Shown: in pieces, positions 11,297 through 21,176 of the stretch | Position numbering within the stretch: position 1 is the stretch's first letter | Layout: the number at the start of each line of letters is the position of its first letter | DNA from: Muricea muricata | Taxonomy: Eukaryota > Cnidaria > Anthozoa > Malacalcyonacea > Plexauridae | DNA: 64,000 nucleotides | Direction of reading: 5' to 3' | Assembly (NCBI GenBank): GCA_963855995.1 | Contig: OY979716.1 | Coordinates: 52,006,846-52,070,845 of the forward strand | The notes under the pieces: model-generated | Told to the model about the DNA's origin: nothing | Databases searched by the model: none | What the model saw: only the letters and a program-made list of their open reading frames with translations | Position numbers and translations under genes: made by a program

Positions 11297-13046
11297 AAGT
11301 GGATTCAGGGTCCGGATTTTCTTTGGCAAAAGGAACACGAGTGGCCACAACAACCAATAACATTGAGTGAAATAGCAAATGACAACCCGAAAGTGAAAAA
11401 AGCTGTTAACATCTCTGCAGTGTCCGTTGACGATTTCATGGAGTCAATTAACAAGCTATTTGAGTTCTATTCTGATGTGCATCGTTTAAAAAGAGCACTG
11501 GCGATAATGCTTGGACTTCGTAGATTGTTGATGGACCGAGAATTATCAAAGCAACACATCCAATTCCAGTGCGAAGCCAGACCGAAGAAAAGGGGTGAAC
11601 CAAAGAGATCAGCAAAGTTGAAGGTGATATCACCGCCGATCACAGCACAGGAGTAACAGAAAGCTGAAGAAGCTATCCTTAAATGTCTACAAACCCAAGT
11701 CTATGGAAAAGAGATCAACGTGATCAACGATACTATTGGTACGGAAAGACAAAAACAAAAGGAACGAAAAAAGGGAATTAAAAGGTCAAGTTCTATTTAT
11801 CGATTGAGCCCATTTCTTTCGCAAGGAATTTTGTGCGTGGGAGGTCGGTTGTCCAATGCAGATATTTCAGAATCAGCAAAACATCCATGCATTTTGCCCC
11901 GACGAAGCCACATCATGACGCTCATAATTCGCGACATTCATAAACGATTGGGTCATGCTGGGCGCGGTCACGTTTTGGCAGTCCTGAGAGAGAATTATTG
12001 GGTGATCGGTGCCAGTGCAGCAGTTCGGCATTGTCTTCACAAATGTGTATTTTGTCGGCGTTTTTGAGCAGTGCCAGCTGAACAAAGAATGGCTAATCTC
12101 CCAAAGGAACGAGTTAATCCTGCCCCACCATTTACCTACGTTGGCGTAGATTATTTTGACCCCTTTCATATTAAAGAACGACAGTCAGTATTGAAGCGGT
12201 ATGGCGCCTTGTTCACTTGCTTAGTGATTAGAGCTATTCACATAGAAGTCTCCAATACTTTGAACACAGACTCATTCCTACAGGCATTACGACGTTTTGT
12301 GGCACGACGAGGTCCAGTACGGCAGATCAGATGTGATAACGGTACAAACTTTATTGGAGCAGTCTGAGCTGGAGAGGGCCTTTAGTGAAATGGATCAGTC
12401 TGTCATTCAACAGAAAATGTGTACTATGGGAATAGAATGGATTTTTAACCCACTAGCATTGAGCCACATGGGCGGAGTCTGGGAACGTCAAATTAGAAGT
12501 GTTCGCAAGATCTTAGCGGGAATTCTTCATGAAAACGGGGAGCAACTTGACGACGAATCGTTTTGCACCGTGTTGTGCGAAGTTGAAGCGATAGTCAATT
12601 CTCGACCACTGACATTTCCATGGAGCGATCCTAACGACCTAAATCCTATTTCGCCAAGCAACATACTAACCATGATAACTCAAGTTATTCTTCCAACACC
12701 TTGAGCTTTTGAACGAGCAGATCTTTATCTTCGTAGACGTTGGCGTCGTGTGCAATATTTAGCGAATCTTTTCTGGTCATGATGGAAGAAAGAATATTTG
12801 GTATCTCTTCAAATACGGCAAAAATGGACAAAGTCCAAACGAAATATTACCGTAGGTGACATAGTATTGGTAAAAGATGACTTCTTACCAAGAAATGAGT
12901 GGTTAATGGGTCGTGTCATGGCAACGAAACCAGATTCAAAGGGTTATGTTAGAAGTGTGGTCTTAAAGACTTTGACTGCGAAGCTTCATCGTCCAATTAA
13001 TAAATTGGTTATCTTACTGGAAAACACGAAAGCACAGGAAACATAA
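11297..13046 (+). pseudogene. BEL integrase and C-terminal domain, decayed
   Basis: The integrase zinc-binding region is visible as GHAGRGHVLAVLRENYW...CVFCRRF (about 11955-12063). The catalytic core has YVGVDYF (first Asp), RCDNGTNF (second Asp) and CEVEAIVNSRPL (Glu). The C-terminal DUF5641-like segment (GDIVLVKDDFLP, about 12858) reaches the terminal stop at 13044-13046. Stops at about 11656, 12066, 12365 and 12704 and a 2-bp loss near 12360 break it. Compared base by base with the inverted copy, several of these are changes at CpG sites (CGA to TGA). Integrase would join the cDNA ends to the genome. Confidence 0.85.
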
Positions 13047-13172
13047 TAAAGACAAATATTATAAGGCATGGATAATAGTCTCAGAAAATTGAATAACAGT
13101 CATCGATCTTGACATAATATAAATATTCTTGGTTAAAATTTAAACAGCGTCCCTAGTTCAAAGGGTCGGGTA

Positions 13173-13372
13173 TGTAAAGGCAACTTTACAGGTATTAACT
13201 AATTAGAGTATGAACAATAGGATCATTGTGTGTGTGCATAAATTATCCGGCCTCGAAGGTATATAAACGGCATAGTTTTATCAAAACGGTTGATGGTATA
13301 AAACGGTTAATGTCATATAAACGGATAATGATATATTATATGGTTACGGTACTTCAGTGAAATAGCTTGCTA
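13173..13372 (+). repeat. BEL LTR, 5' part (U3), sense orientation
   Basis: Begins TGTAAAGGCAACTTTACAGG and matches the reverse complement of 13444-13652 and of the solo LTR at 23856-24289. It stops abruptly after GCTTGCTAA, where the full LTR would continue for about 220 bp. Confidence 0.8.
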
Positions 13373-13652
13373 ACTTACTGAACACACATGCACGAACAAT
13401 AATTACAAACTTACAATATGCCCTTCTTTGTTGCCTTGACCGTTTAGCAAGCTATTTCACTGAAGTACTGTAACCGTATAATATATCATAATATCATTAT
13501 CCGTTTATATGACATTAACCGTTTTATACCATCAACCGTTTTGATAAAACTATGCCGTTTATATGCCTTCGAGGTCGGATAATTTATGCACACACATGAT
13601 GATCCTATTGTTCATACTCTAATTAGTTAATACTTGTAAAGTAGCCTTTACA
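13373..13652 (-). repeat. BEL LTR, antisense, partial
   Basis: Reverse complement of the LTR: it starts inside the LTR near the centre of the palindrome and ends with TTTACA at 13652, complementary to the TGTAAA LTR start. Matches the solo LTR at 23856-24289 in the same orientation. Confidence 0.75.
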
Positions 13653-15747
13653 TACCCGACCCTTTGAACTAGGGACGCTGTTTAAATTTTAACCAAGAAT
13701 ATTTATATTATGTCAAGATCGATGACTGTTATTCAATTTTCTGAGACTATTATCCATGCCTTATAATACTTGTCTTTATTATATTTCCTGTGCTTTCGTG
13801 TTTTCCAGTAAGATAACCAATTTATTAATTGAACGATGAAGCTCCGCAGTCGAAGTCTTTAAGACCACACTTCTAACATAACCCTTTGAATCTGGTTTCG
13901 TTGCTATGACACGACCCATTAACCACTCATTTCTTGGTAAAGGAGTCATCTTTTACCAATACTATGTCACCTACGGTAATATTTCGTTTGGACTTTGTCC
14001 ATTTTTGCCGTATTTGAAGAGATACCAAATATTCTTTCTTCCATCGTGACGAGAAAAGATTCGCTAAATATTGCATGCGACGCCAACGTCTACGAAGATA
14101 AAGATCTGCTCGTTCAAAAGCTCCGGGTGTTGGAAGAATAACTTGAGTTATCATGGCTAGTATGTTGCTTGGCGAAATAGGATTTAGGTCGTTAGGATTG
14201 CTCGATGGAAATGTCAGTGGTCGAGAATTGACTATCGCTTCAACTTCGCACAACACGGTGCGAAACGATTCGTCGTCAAGTTGCTCCCCATTTTCATGAA
14301 GAATTCCCGCTAAGATCTTGCGAACTCTTCTAATTTGACGTTCCCAGACTCTGCCCATGTGGCTCGATGCTGGTGGGTTAAAAATCCATTCTATGCCCAT
14401 AGTACACATTTTCTGTTGAATGACAGACTGATCCATTTCACTAAAGGCCCTCTCCAGCTCAGACTTTGCTCCAATAAAGTTTGTACCGTTATCACATCTG
14501 ATCTGCCGTACTGGACCTCGTCGTACCACAAAACGCCGTAACGCCTGTAGGAATGAGTCTGTGTTCAAAGTATTAGAGACTTCTACGTGAATAGCTCTAC
14601 TCACTAAGCAAGTGAACAGGGCGCCATACCGCTTCAATACTGACCGTCGTTCTTTAATATGAAAGGGGCCAAAATAATCTATGCCAACATAGGTAAATGG
14701 TGGGGCAGGATTAACTTGTTCCTTTGGGAGATTAGCCATTCTTTGTTCAGCTGGCACTGCTCGAAAACGCCGACAAAATACACATTTGTGAAGACAATGC
14801 CGAACTGCTGCACTGGCACCGATCACCCAATAATTCTCTCTCAGGACTGCCAAAACGTGATCGCGCCCAGCATGACCCAATCGTTTATGAATGTCGCGAA
14901 TTATGAGTGTCGTGATGTGGCTTCATCGGGGCAAAATGCATGGATGTTTCGCTGGTTCTGAAATATCTGCATTGGACAACCGACCTCCCATGCACAAAAT
15001 TCCTTGCAAAAGAAATGGGCTCAACCGATAGATAGAACTTGACATTTTAATTCCCTTTTTTCGTTCCTTTTGTTTTTGTCTTTCCGTACCAATAGTATCG
15101 TTGATCACGTTGATCTCTTTTCCATAGACTTGAGTTTGTAGACATTTAAGGATAGCTTCTTCAGCTTTCTGTAACTCCTGTGCTGTGATCGGCGGTGATA
15201 TCACCTTCAACTTTGCTGATCTCTTTGGTTCACGCCTTTTCTTCGGTCTGGCTTTGCACTGGAATTGGATGCGTTGCTTTGATAATTCTCGGTCCATCAA
15301 CAATCTACGAAGTCGAAGCATTATCGCTACTGCTCTTTTTAAACGATGCCAATCAGAATAGAACTCAAATAGCTTGTTAATTGACTCCATGGAATCGTCA
15401 ACGGACACTGCAGAGATGTTAACAGCTTTTTTCACTTCCGGGTTGTCATTTGCTATTTCACTCAATGTTATTGGTTGTTGTGGCCACTCGTGTTCCTTTT
15501 GCCAAAGAAAATCTGGACCCGGAATCCACTTTCGTTGTTCCAAGACTGACCTGCCATCCATACCTCTCGATGCATGATCTGCTGGATTTTCATTGGACTG
15601 GACATATCTCCATTGCGTCACTTCGGTTAGGTCTCGAATGACTTGCAAACGATTTGCTACGAAAACGTGAAATCTGGTTTGTTCGTTCTGAATGTATCGC
15701 AGAACTGTAGTTGAATCAGTATGAAAGATTATGATGTCAGGTTTCTC
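13653..15747 (-). pseudogene. BEL integrase/RNase H fragment, inverted copy, better preserved
   Basis: Two long minus frames (14880-13927, 317 codons; 15756-14923, 277 codons) encode the same RNase H end and integrase as the left arm but without its stops. Visible are [44 protein letters not shown] and CEVEAIVNSRPL, so the catalytic D, D and E are all present. A frameshift near 14900 separates the frames, and another near 13940 precedes the C-terminal end. The copy begins inside RNase H at KPDIIIF, where it is joined to the tRNA-like sequence. It lacks gag and RT, so it cannot be autonomous. Confidence 0.85.
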
Positions 15748-15822
15748 TGGCTCCACGGCGGGGAATCGAACCCTGGTCTCCCGCGTTACAGGCGGGGATA
15801 CTGACCACTATACTACCGAGGA
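15748..15822 (-). tRNA. tRNA-Asp-like sequence with GTA anticodon and encoded CCA, probably a retropseudogene
   Basis: On the minus strand a 72-nt cloverleaf follows the animal tRNA-Asp pattern: the D arm, an anticodon arm CCCGC-CTGTAAC-GCGGG, and the T loop GGTTCGATTCC. The usual Asp loop would carry GTC; here one base change gives GTA, which would read as Tyr. There is one mismatch in the acceptor stem and one in the T stem, suggesting decay. The body is followed by G (discriminator) and CCA, normally added after transcription in eukaryotes, and the next base is the BEL sequence. Confidence 0.65.
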
Positions 15823-16192
15823 AGATAAACTCTCTCGCTGAATTAATATACCTCCGAGTATATGTGTCTGATTTCGAGAATCTTCTGTAAAACATCGTTA
15901 TCATACACCAGACAAGTGAATTTATGTTTTTCTGTGCCTTTTGGAAAACAGCTGTCTGATTTTATAGCTAACTTAGCCAAGTCTGTTTTATATGTTAAGA
16001 TGGTGGAATGACTTGCATAATGACCAAAACCATTCAAAATTTGCGTGAGTTGTGATTACCATGTGAGCTGCCTTACAGCCATACCCAGTTCTAGCGACTT
16101 AAGTGTTTGTTTTCTTTGACATCTGGGTAATCTGAAAACCCTAATATCCAAGCAATAAAATTGAACAGCATACTTGGGACCATTTTTAGCAC
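15823..16192. other. no gene recognised
   Basis: A 64-codon minus frame (15843-16037) has no motif I recognise. Nothing else supported. Confidence 0.35.
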
Positions 16193-17168
16193 TTAGGTTG
16201 TGGGCAGATCAACAGAAGATGGTAGCCAAGATGAATCCATGGCTTGCGCTCCCTTCGTAGCATTCTGTAAAGCCATAGCAATGTCATAATACTCTTTCAA
16301 AATGACTTCCTTCTTATTTGTTGGAGCTTTGGGGATCATTTCATCATCACTATCGCTCTCTGCTGAGCTTGCTCCATCAGTATCTGCTGTTCTCCATGTT
16401 ACTACAACTTCACCTACTGATAGCTCTTGAACAAAAACAAGTTCGCGTTGGTTTCTGGTTGCAGGACGATGAAAGTCAAGCTGTGGATTGTCTCTTTGTA
16501 ATCTCATCTTTAGTTGAGTAGGACGATAATTAGATGCATCAAGCTTCTCAGTCTTCATAACTTGTTCCACAAAAATCTTGTGTAGTATTCTCATTCCCAT
16601 TATTTGTTTTTTCTTAAGCAGCTTTTTGTCAATTGTTTTTGAACAGAAGGCAGTGTATGTAGCTTGAGAGGTACAGTTCATCATTTGTCTTATCCACTGT
16701 CAATTTTCAGGTGAGGAATCTACAGTAATCCAAATGACAATGCCTTTGGTAGCACACTTCTGTGGCAACACAGTCTTTACCTCTAATTTGTGCTAAAATA
16801 GACTCATCCTTTTTCCTTTCTGCAGCCTCCCTTAAAAGACCGCCGTTGGAGGTTTGTGCCAAAACTAGTTTATGGATTTTTCATTTCCTAGTAGCCTACA
16901 GAATAATTGAATTAATTAACTATGAGTTTGTAGGCAATCCAGCCGTGGCATCCACATGGGGGGATGCCAGACCCTTTCATTACATATAACATGTATGGAA
17001 TTGTATTTTAATCTACTTTTACACACCTTGTCCACCCTCTACACATCTTGTTTCTTACAAATTATGCATTGCTCTGGTAGGACGTGTCTGTTTCATCTTG
17101 TAATTCCTTCACTACCGCTAATTAAAGTTCGTGGTGATATACATGGTTTATCACAAAAACAAACATGA
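16193..17168 (-). pseudogene. N-terminal part of a multicopy Cys/His gene family, decayed
   Basis: Minus-strand translation gives a zinc-binding segment (EQCIICKKQ), then LLREAAERKKDESILAQI and CYQRHCHLDYCRFLT, then the frame 16684-16193 (TYTAFCSKTIDKKLLKKKQI, and SSAESDSDDEMIPKAP). This matches by eye the N-terminal half of a large, highly repeated uncharacterised family of cnidarians and fish in which a CxxC...YHxxCYRNF pattern leads a long protein. Stops interrupt 17168-16690. The function of the family is unknown to me. A C-terminal half of what looks like the same family lies at 24296-26640 in the opposite orientation. Confidence 0.5.
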
Positions 17169-17239
17169 CACTCTTTGTGATATCCTGCATTTGCAATTTC
17201 TCAAGTAATTTTATCTGGCACTTGCTCTGTTTCCGATTC

Positions 17240-17735
17240 GAATGACCAGTGCTTGATAGAACAAGTATCGACAAAATACCAATCAAACTAACAGGAGACG
17301 CCATCCACGACTCCCTACTACACATCTTTAATCTTGTACTGGACGCTGGAGTCTTCGCAGACAATTTAAAACTTGCTAAAATAACACCTATTCAATTAGA
17401 AGGAGATAAGGCAGAGTGTGGAAACTACTGACCAATATCTGTAATTCCCACAGTTGCTAAAATCCTTGAAAAGATTGTATACAACCAATTAAGTTCGTAT
17501 ATTAACGACAATGACATCATTTGTAAATGGAGTGCTTTTTCTAGATCTTAAAAAAGCATTCGATACGGTCAATCACTCTATCCTCTTAAAAAACTACACC
17601 AATATGGTGTAACTGGCATACCTCTAAAACCATTGGCATCTTATTTAAACAACAGGAAACAAACTTGCATAATCAATAAAATGAAGTCAGAACAAGAAAC
17701 AGTCACATGTGGAGTACCACAGAATTCCAATTTGA
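17240..17735 (+). pseudogene. non-LTR retrotransposon reverse transcriptase fragment
   Basis: Reads DGIP-like entry (IDKIPIKLTGDAIHDSLLHI), then LDAGVFADNLKLAKITPI, GNY-stop-PISVIPTVAKILEKIVYNQL, LDLKKAFDTVNHS in a shifted frame, and ASYLNNRKQTCIINKM followed by VTCGVPQ. These are RT motifs 1 to 4 of CR1/L2/Jockey-like elements. An internal deletion near 17530 removes the segment before motif A. No endonuclease, and no YxDD box in the window. A 5'- and 3'-truncated relic. Confidence 0.75.
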
Positions 17736-17740
17736 GGAAG

Positions 17741-18075
17741 TTTAATACCTTTTTTAAATCTGGAATACTTTGATTGTTTGCGATAGATGCTTCATTTTGA
17801 TTACATTGATTTATTTCAAGGATATTCTCTGTCTCAAAGTTGCCTTGCTCCTCTATGTCAGTACACAAATTGGTGTTTAGTCCTTGTATAACTCTACAAC
17901 TGCACTGATGCATCTTAAGACCTCTTGGACATTTACATACTTTACAACAGCAAGACTTTATTACATTGTGGCTTGCAATAATGACAATGGGAGAATCTAT
18001 GATGGGCACTTGATTTCCTGTATTATCGGCAGAGTGATCTTGTTCTGCATGATGAACCCGCTGTTTACATCACAA
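17741..18075 (-). pseudogene. fragment with GLKxHQ-type zinc finger of a non-LTR element
   Basis: The minus frame encodes CKVCKCPRGLKMHQCSCRVIQGLN. This Cys/His finger pattern is found just upstream of the reverse transcriptase in many invertebrate non-LTR elements. It is followed by an acidic Asn/Glu-rich linker (EEQGNFETENILEINQCNQN). The catalytic region is missing: the frame runs into the plus-strand RT relic. Assignment rests on one motif. Confidence 0.5.
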
Positions 18076-18283
18076 TGAATGTCGACCAAAAGTAACAAAA
18101 TCTTTCCCACAGAACGAACAAATGATGCAAACCAATAACATAAGAATAAAACTTAAACGAATCATGATTACAACCTTTAATGATATTTATAGCTTCTTTA
18201 AATATTTGTGATTCAAGCAATAAAATTGTGATAAAACTGCGGACATGTGCAGAGCACGTCTGAATGGCTCCGCTCGATGCCAA

Positions 18284-19050
18284 TAATAATAATAATGGAA
18301 ACTTTATTGAATTATTTTCTTTTTGGGATATAAACAATTGTAAATTAAGGTAATTCACAACCGACTACTTGAATCATGACTCTAGCATCTAAAATAAATA
18401 ACAATACATATTGACAGACAAATAACACATAAACAAACATCAGTTTAGAAGGCTAGTAGTTTGGGATCACTCCATTCCTTATTATGGCAGCAAAAGATGT
18501 AACATGATGTTCTGATAGCAATAGTCATCATTTTTGTAATACAGTATATTTTGTGCTTATCTTCAAAACCAATATCATGTAGCATCTTTAAAAAGGTAGA
18601 ACGCTCTTTAGCAAAAACAACCAACTAGCTGATAGAGATATTTACAAATTTAACATCATTAAAAACTTTCGTTGCTGTTTGATAAGTTCCTTATATTTAA
18701 TGTTCTTTCATCTGATGTTTGACTCAAGGTTTGACTCATAACCAACGGAAAGTTCAACTAGATAGTTGTTTGAGGATGTTAATAACAAGTCTGGACGAAA
18801 TCTGTCACCAGTGTTGAAGGAGTCCTGAATCCAGGTCGATCAGCAAAGAGATCATAACCGTTTAGAGACTGTAGTATTTGTGCAAGGAAGTTAAGGATTG
18901 AATTGTGCCTCCACGTAAAACAATAAAGATAGGACTGACTACCTGCTACTACGTGAAGTAGAGATTCTTTATTTAAACAGACACCACATTCTGAAGTTGA
19001 TGATATTCCCCATTCCTTAGGTTATTATGCATCGGAAGAGAGTTGTTGAT
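18284..19050 (-). pseudogene. 3' end of a non-LTR retrotransposon with (ATT)n tail
   Basis: Minus-strand frames, broken by stops, give CGVCLNKESLLHVVAGSQSY, YCFTWRHNSILNFLAQILQSL and NGYDLFADRPGFRTPSTL. This is the Cys-rich C-terminal region after RT in one class of animal non-LTR element. The 3' untranslated part ends at 18284-18297 in an (ATT)n run. Such microsatellite tails are typical 3' ends of these elements. The 5' side is truncated near 19050. Confidence 0.65.
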
Positions 19051-19141
19051 GTAACAAATTGTAAAAGTATATATGTTTTTGGGAAGTTTAGACTGAGCAT
19101 TCGAGCATACTTTGTTTAGTTGAGAAAAAGCAAACTTCGTA

Positions 19142-19625
19142 ATGCTAAAATTACCAGATCTTTACATTAATTATTTCAAGCAAAATAAAGATGTGCATAA
19201 CTATGATACAAGAAATCGTAGAAATTTGCATGCGAGTTATAAAAGAACCGATTATCGAAAGTATACTGTTTTCAGCAAGGGAATTTCTATATGGAATTGT
19301 CTTGATGAAACCATTCAAAACATTAAATCATTCTTTTCCTTTAAGAATAAAGTAAAATTCTATTACCTGAAAAATAATTGTTAAAGGGTTAACCTACAGC
19401 AAAAATGCTGTTTCTGTAGATAATTAATATATCTTTTCTTTGTAAAAATATTCTTCTTTGAATACTTACTGCTTCATATGTGTAAATAACTAGCTTTGAA
19501 ATCTAGGGTCCTTACTTTAAAAATCCAGTAGGATTTCCAAAGGGCCCTAGCCCCTAAATATTTGTATATATATACTATTTTTACTTCGTAAATATATTAT
19601 GGGCAAATCTAATAAAAAGAATTTT
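19142..19625 (+). pseudogene. 3' end of a second non-LTR retrotransposon
   Basis: The 80-codon frame at 19142-19384 carries the C-terminal signature of CR1-like RT proteins: HNYDTRNRRNLHASYKRTDY, then FSKGISIWNCLDETIQNIKS and FKNKVKFYYLKNN. About 240 bp of 3' untranslated sequence end in an AATAAAAAG/poly-A-like run near 19610-19630. It lies back to back with the minus-strand fragment 18284-19050. Confidence 0.65.
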
Positions 19626-19639
19626 AAAAAAATAACAAG

Positions 19640-20180
19640 TTTTAGCTAGAGCTGAATTGATTTTGTGGTGGCATTTTTAATTCCGAAAGTACTACATTTG
19701 TCCACTTGAATAATCATATCAGACCATTGGCACCATACTGAGAAACGGTTCAAAAGATATGGGTTCTCAGATTCTTGGCTCGTGATTACACCGCTGCGTC
19801 ATCAGCAAACTGAAACCAGTGGACTGGATTTAACAGTTTGAAGGAAAAACCAAATTGACTGTATTTTTTTGCTTTGATGTGTTGAATAAATGCATTAAAA
19901 CCAGGGGCGGTCCAGGAATTTTCGTACACAAGTCAAATTTATTTTGGCAGAAGGGCGTGGTCGGGGACTCGGTCTTGATTTTTTTGTAACCCCCATGACA
20001 CGATCATTTACAGTATTCAATTTTGCAACGGGCAAACTTTTTAAGTACTTTAGAAAAAGCTGTTTCACCACATATCAGGGCTCACCAGCATGCCTAGGAA
20101 ACACAAATTACAATATAATTGCAGAGTACAGAGCAAATTGGTGCTTCCGACATGGACAGCACAACAAGAATGGACAAAGA
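19640..20180. other. no gene recognised
   Basis: No supported coding region or repeat. The 98-codon plus frame at 19944-20240 runs into the duplicated block below and shows no domain. Confidence 0.4.
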
Positions 20181-20182
20181 GC

Positions 20183-20579
20183 AGTCTGGTACTCTGGTTT
20201 TAAGTGCCAGAGACTCACCTTTAAAGAAGGAGTTTTGTAAGGCAAAATGATTACACAAGGGACATTTCATGGACATGAAATTGCTCAAGTTTAATATCAC
20301 TACACAAACATACAGGAATAAAAAGGCATTATTAAAGACAAATAAATCTAAAATTCACAAACACTCATCTTTTAAAGAGCAGCCTGGTTTTAAGGTGCTA
20401 GAGACTTGCCTTTAAAGAAGGAGTTTGGTTAGGAAAAAATTGGACATGGGACATTTAATGGATATGAAATTGCTCAAGTTTCATATCATCCCAGACAATA
20501 GACAATACACACAAATACACGAACACAGAGCAATAAAAAGAAATTATTAAAGACAAATGAATCTAAAATTCACAAACAC
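20183..20579. repeat. diverged tandem duplication, about 190-bp unit
   Basis: The sequence from GAGCAGTCTGG near 20183 to CACAAACAC at 20366 is repeated at 20378-20579 (CTTTAAAGAAGGAGTTTGG, GAAATTGCTCAAGTTT, ATCTAAAATTCACAAACAC). Many substitutions and a short insertion in copy 2 make it old. Confidence 0.75.
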
Positions 20580-21176
20580 TAAAAGGTAACAATATTTCTT
20601 AAGCAAGATATGATGAATGTCATTCTATCACTCTAGCAGAAGTGTTAAACTGTGCAATATTTGTTAATTGTCAAAAGATAACACTACAATCACTTTGCAT
20701 TATTATTTTTATATCGAGTTGTTCCAAGTCATACTTTGCACAATACAGTATTTCACTGTTATGACATCTAAGCCCACTAGAGGTACTACCAGACAAACAA
20801 TCTACCTTGACTTTAGCCTGCTATTATTAGCGTTTTAGCTTATGATGACAGATACACATACATGTAAAAATGTATGGTAACTGAAAAAATTAAGAAAGAT
20901 ATATAATTTTGTCACACTGACTGAGTATTACCGTGTGGCGGTGTGCAACAAGCTAAGAAAAAATACGAAGGACCACAATGATACTGTCACTGTATAGTAA
21001 TACTAAATAGTTTTCTGGATGTTACGTTGTGCGACATAGAAATAGACAAGGATCAATAAACTTATAAACAAATGATTAAACTTTTTGATTTTTGAAAACG
21101 GTAAATGGTGTTATGAACTCATAGAATAGAAATATACTCTCAATTAAATTTTAACCTTGTGTTATCAGTGGAAAAC
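20580..21176. other. no gene recognised
   Basis: AT-rich non-coding sequence, possibly the 3' flank of the hAT remnant. No terminal inverted repeat identified. Confidence 0.4.

Larger units (their letters stand above)
7141..13372 (+). mobile_element. BEL/Pao retrotransposon, decayed, no 5' LTR seen
   Basis: Gag, protease, reverse transcriptase, RNase H, integrase and DUF5641-type C-terminus follow in BEL/Pao order, then about 200 bp of LTR start (TGTAAAGGC at 13173). I find no matching LTR upstream of gag, so the 5' end is lost or the copy is 5' truncated. More than ten stops and frameshifts interrupt it. The LTR breaks off at 13372, where the inverted copy begins. Confidence 0.85.
11080..15748. 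repeat. 2.3-kb inverted repeat of the BEL 3' half (71-bp spacer)
   Basis: The left arm (about 11080-13372) and right arm (about 13444-15748) are reverse complements at high identity over about 2.3 kb, covering part of RNase H, the integrase, the C-terminal domain and U3. The spacer 13373-13443 is not unique DNA. It is the continuation of the LTR in the minus orientation, shared with 24020-24090. The structure is therefore a minus-strand copy joined to the truncated plus-strand LTR. Confidence 0.85.

Noticed and set aside
15748..15822. Functional tRNA-Tyr gene
   Set aside because: The body is Asp-type, has two stem mismatches, no intron as expected for animal tRNA-Tyr, and abuts a retroelement junction.
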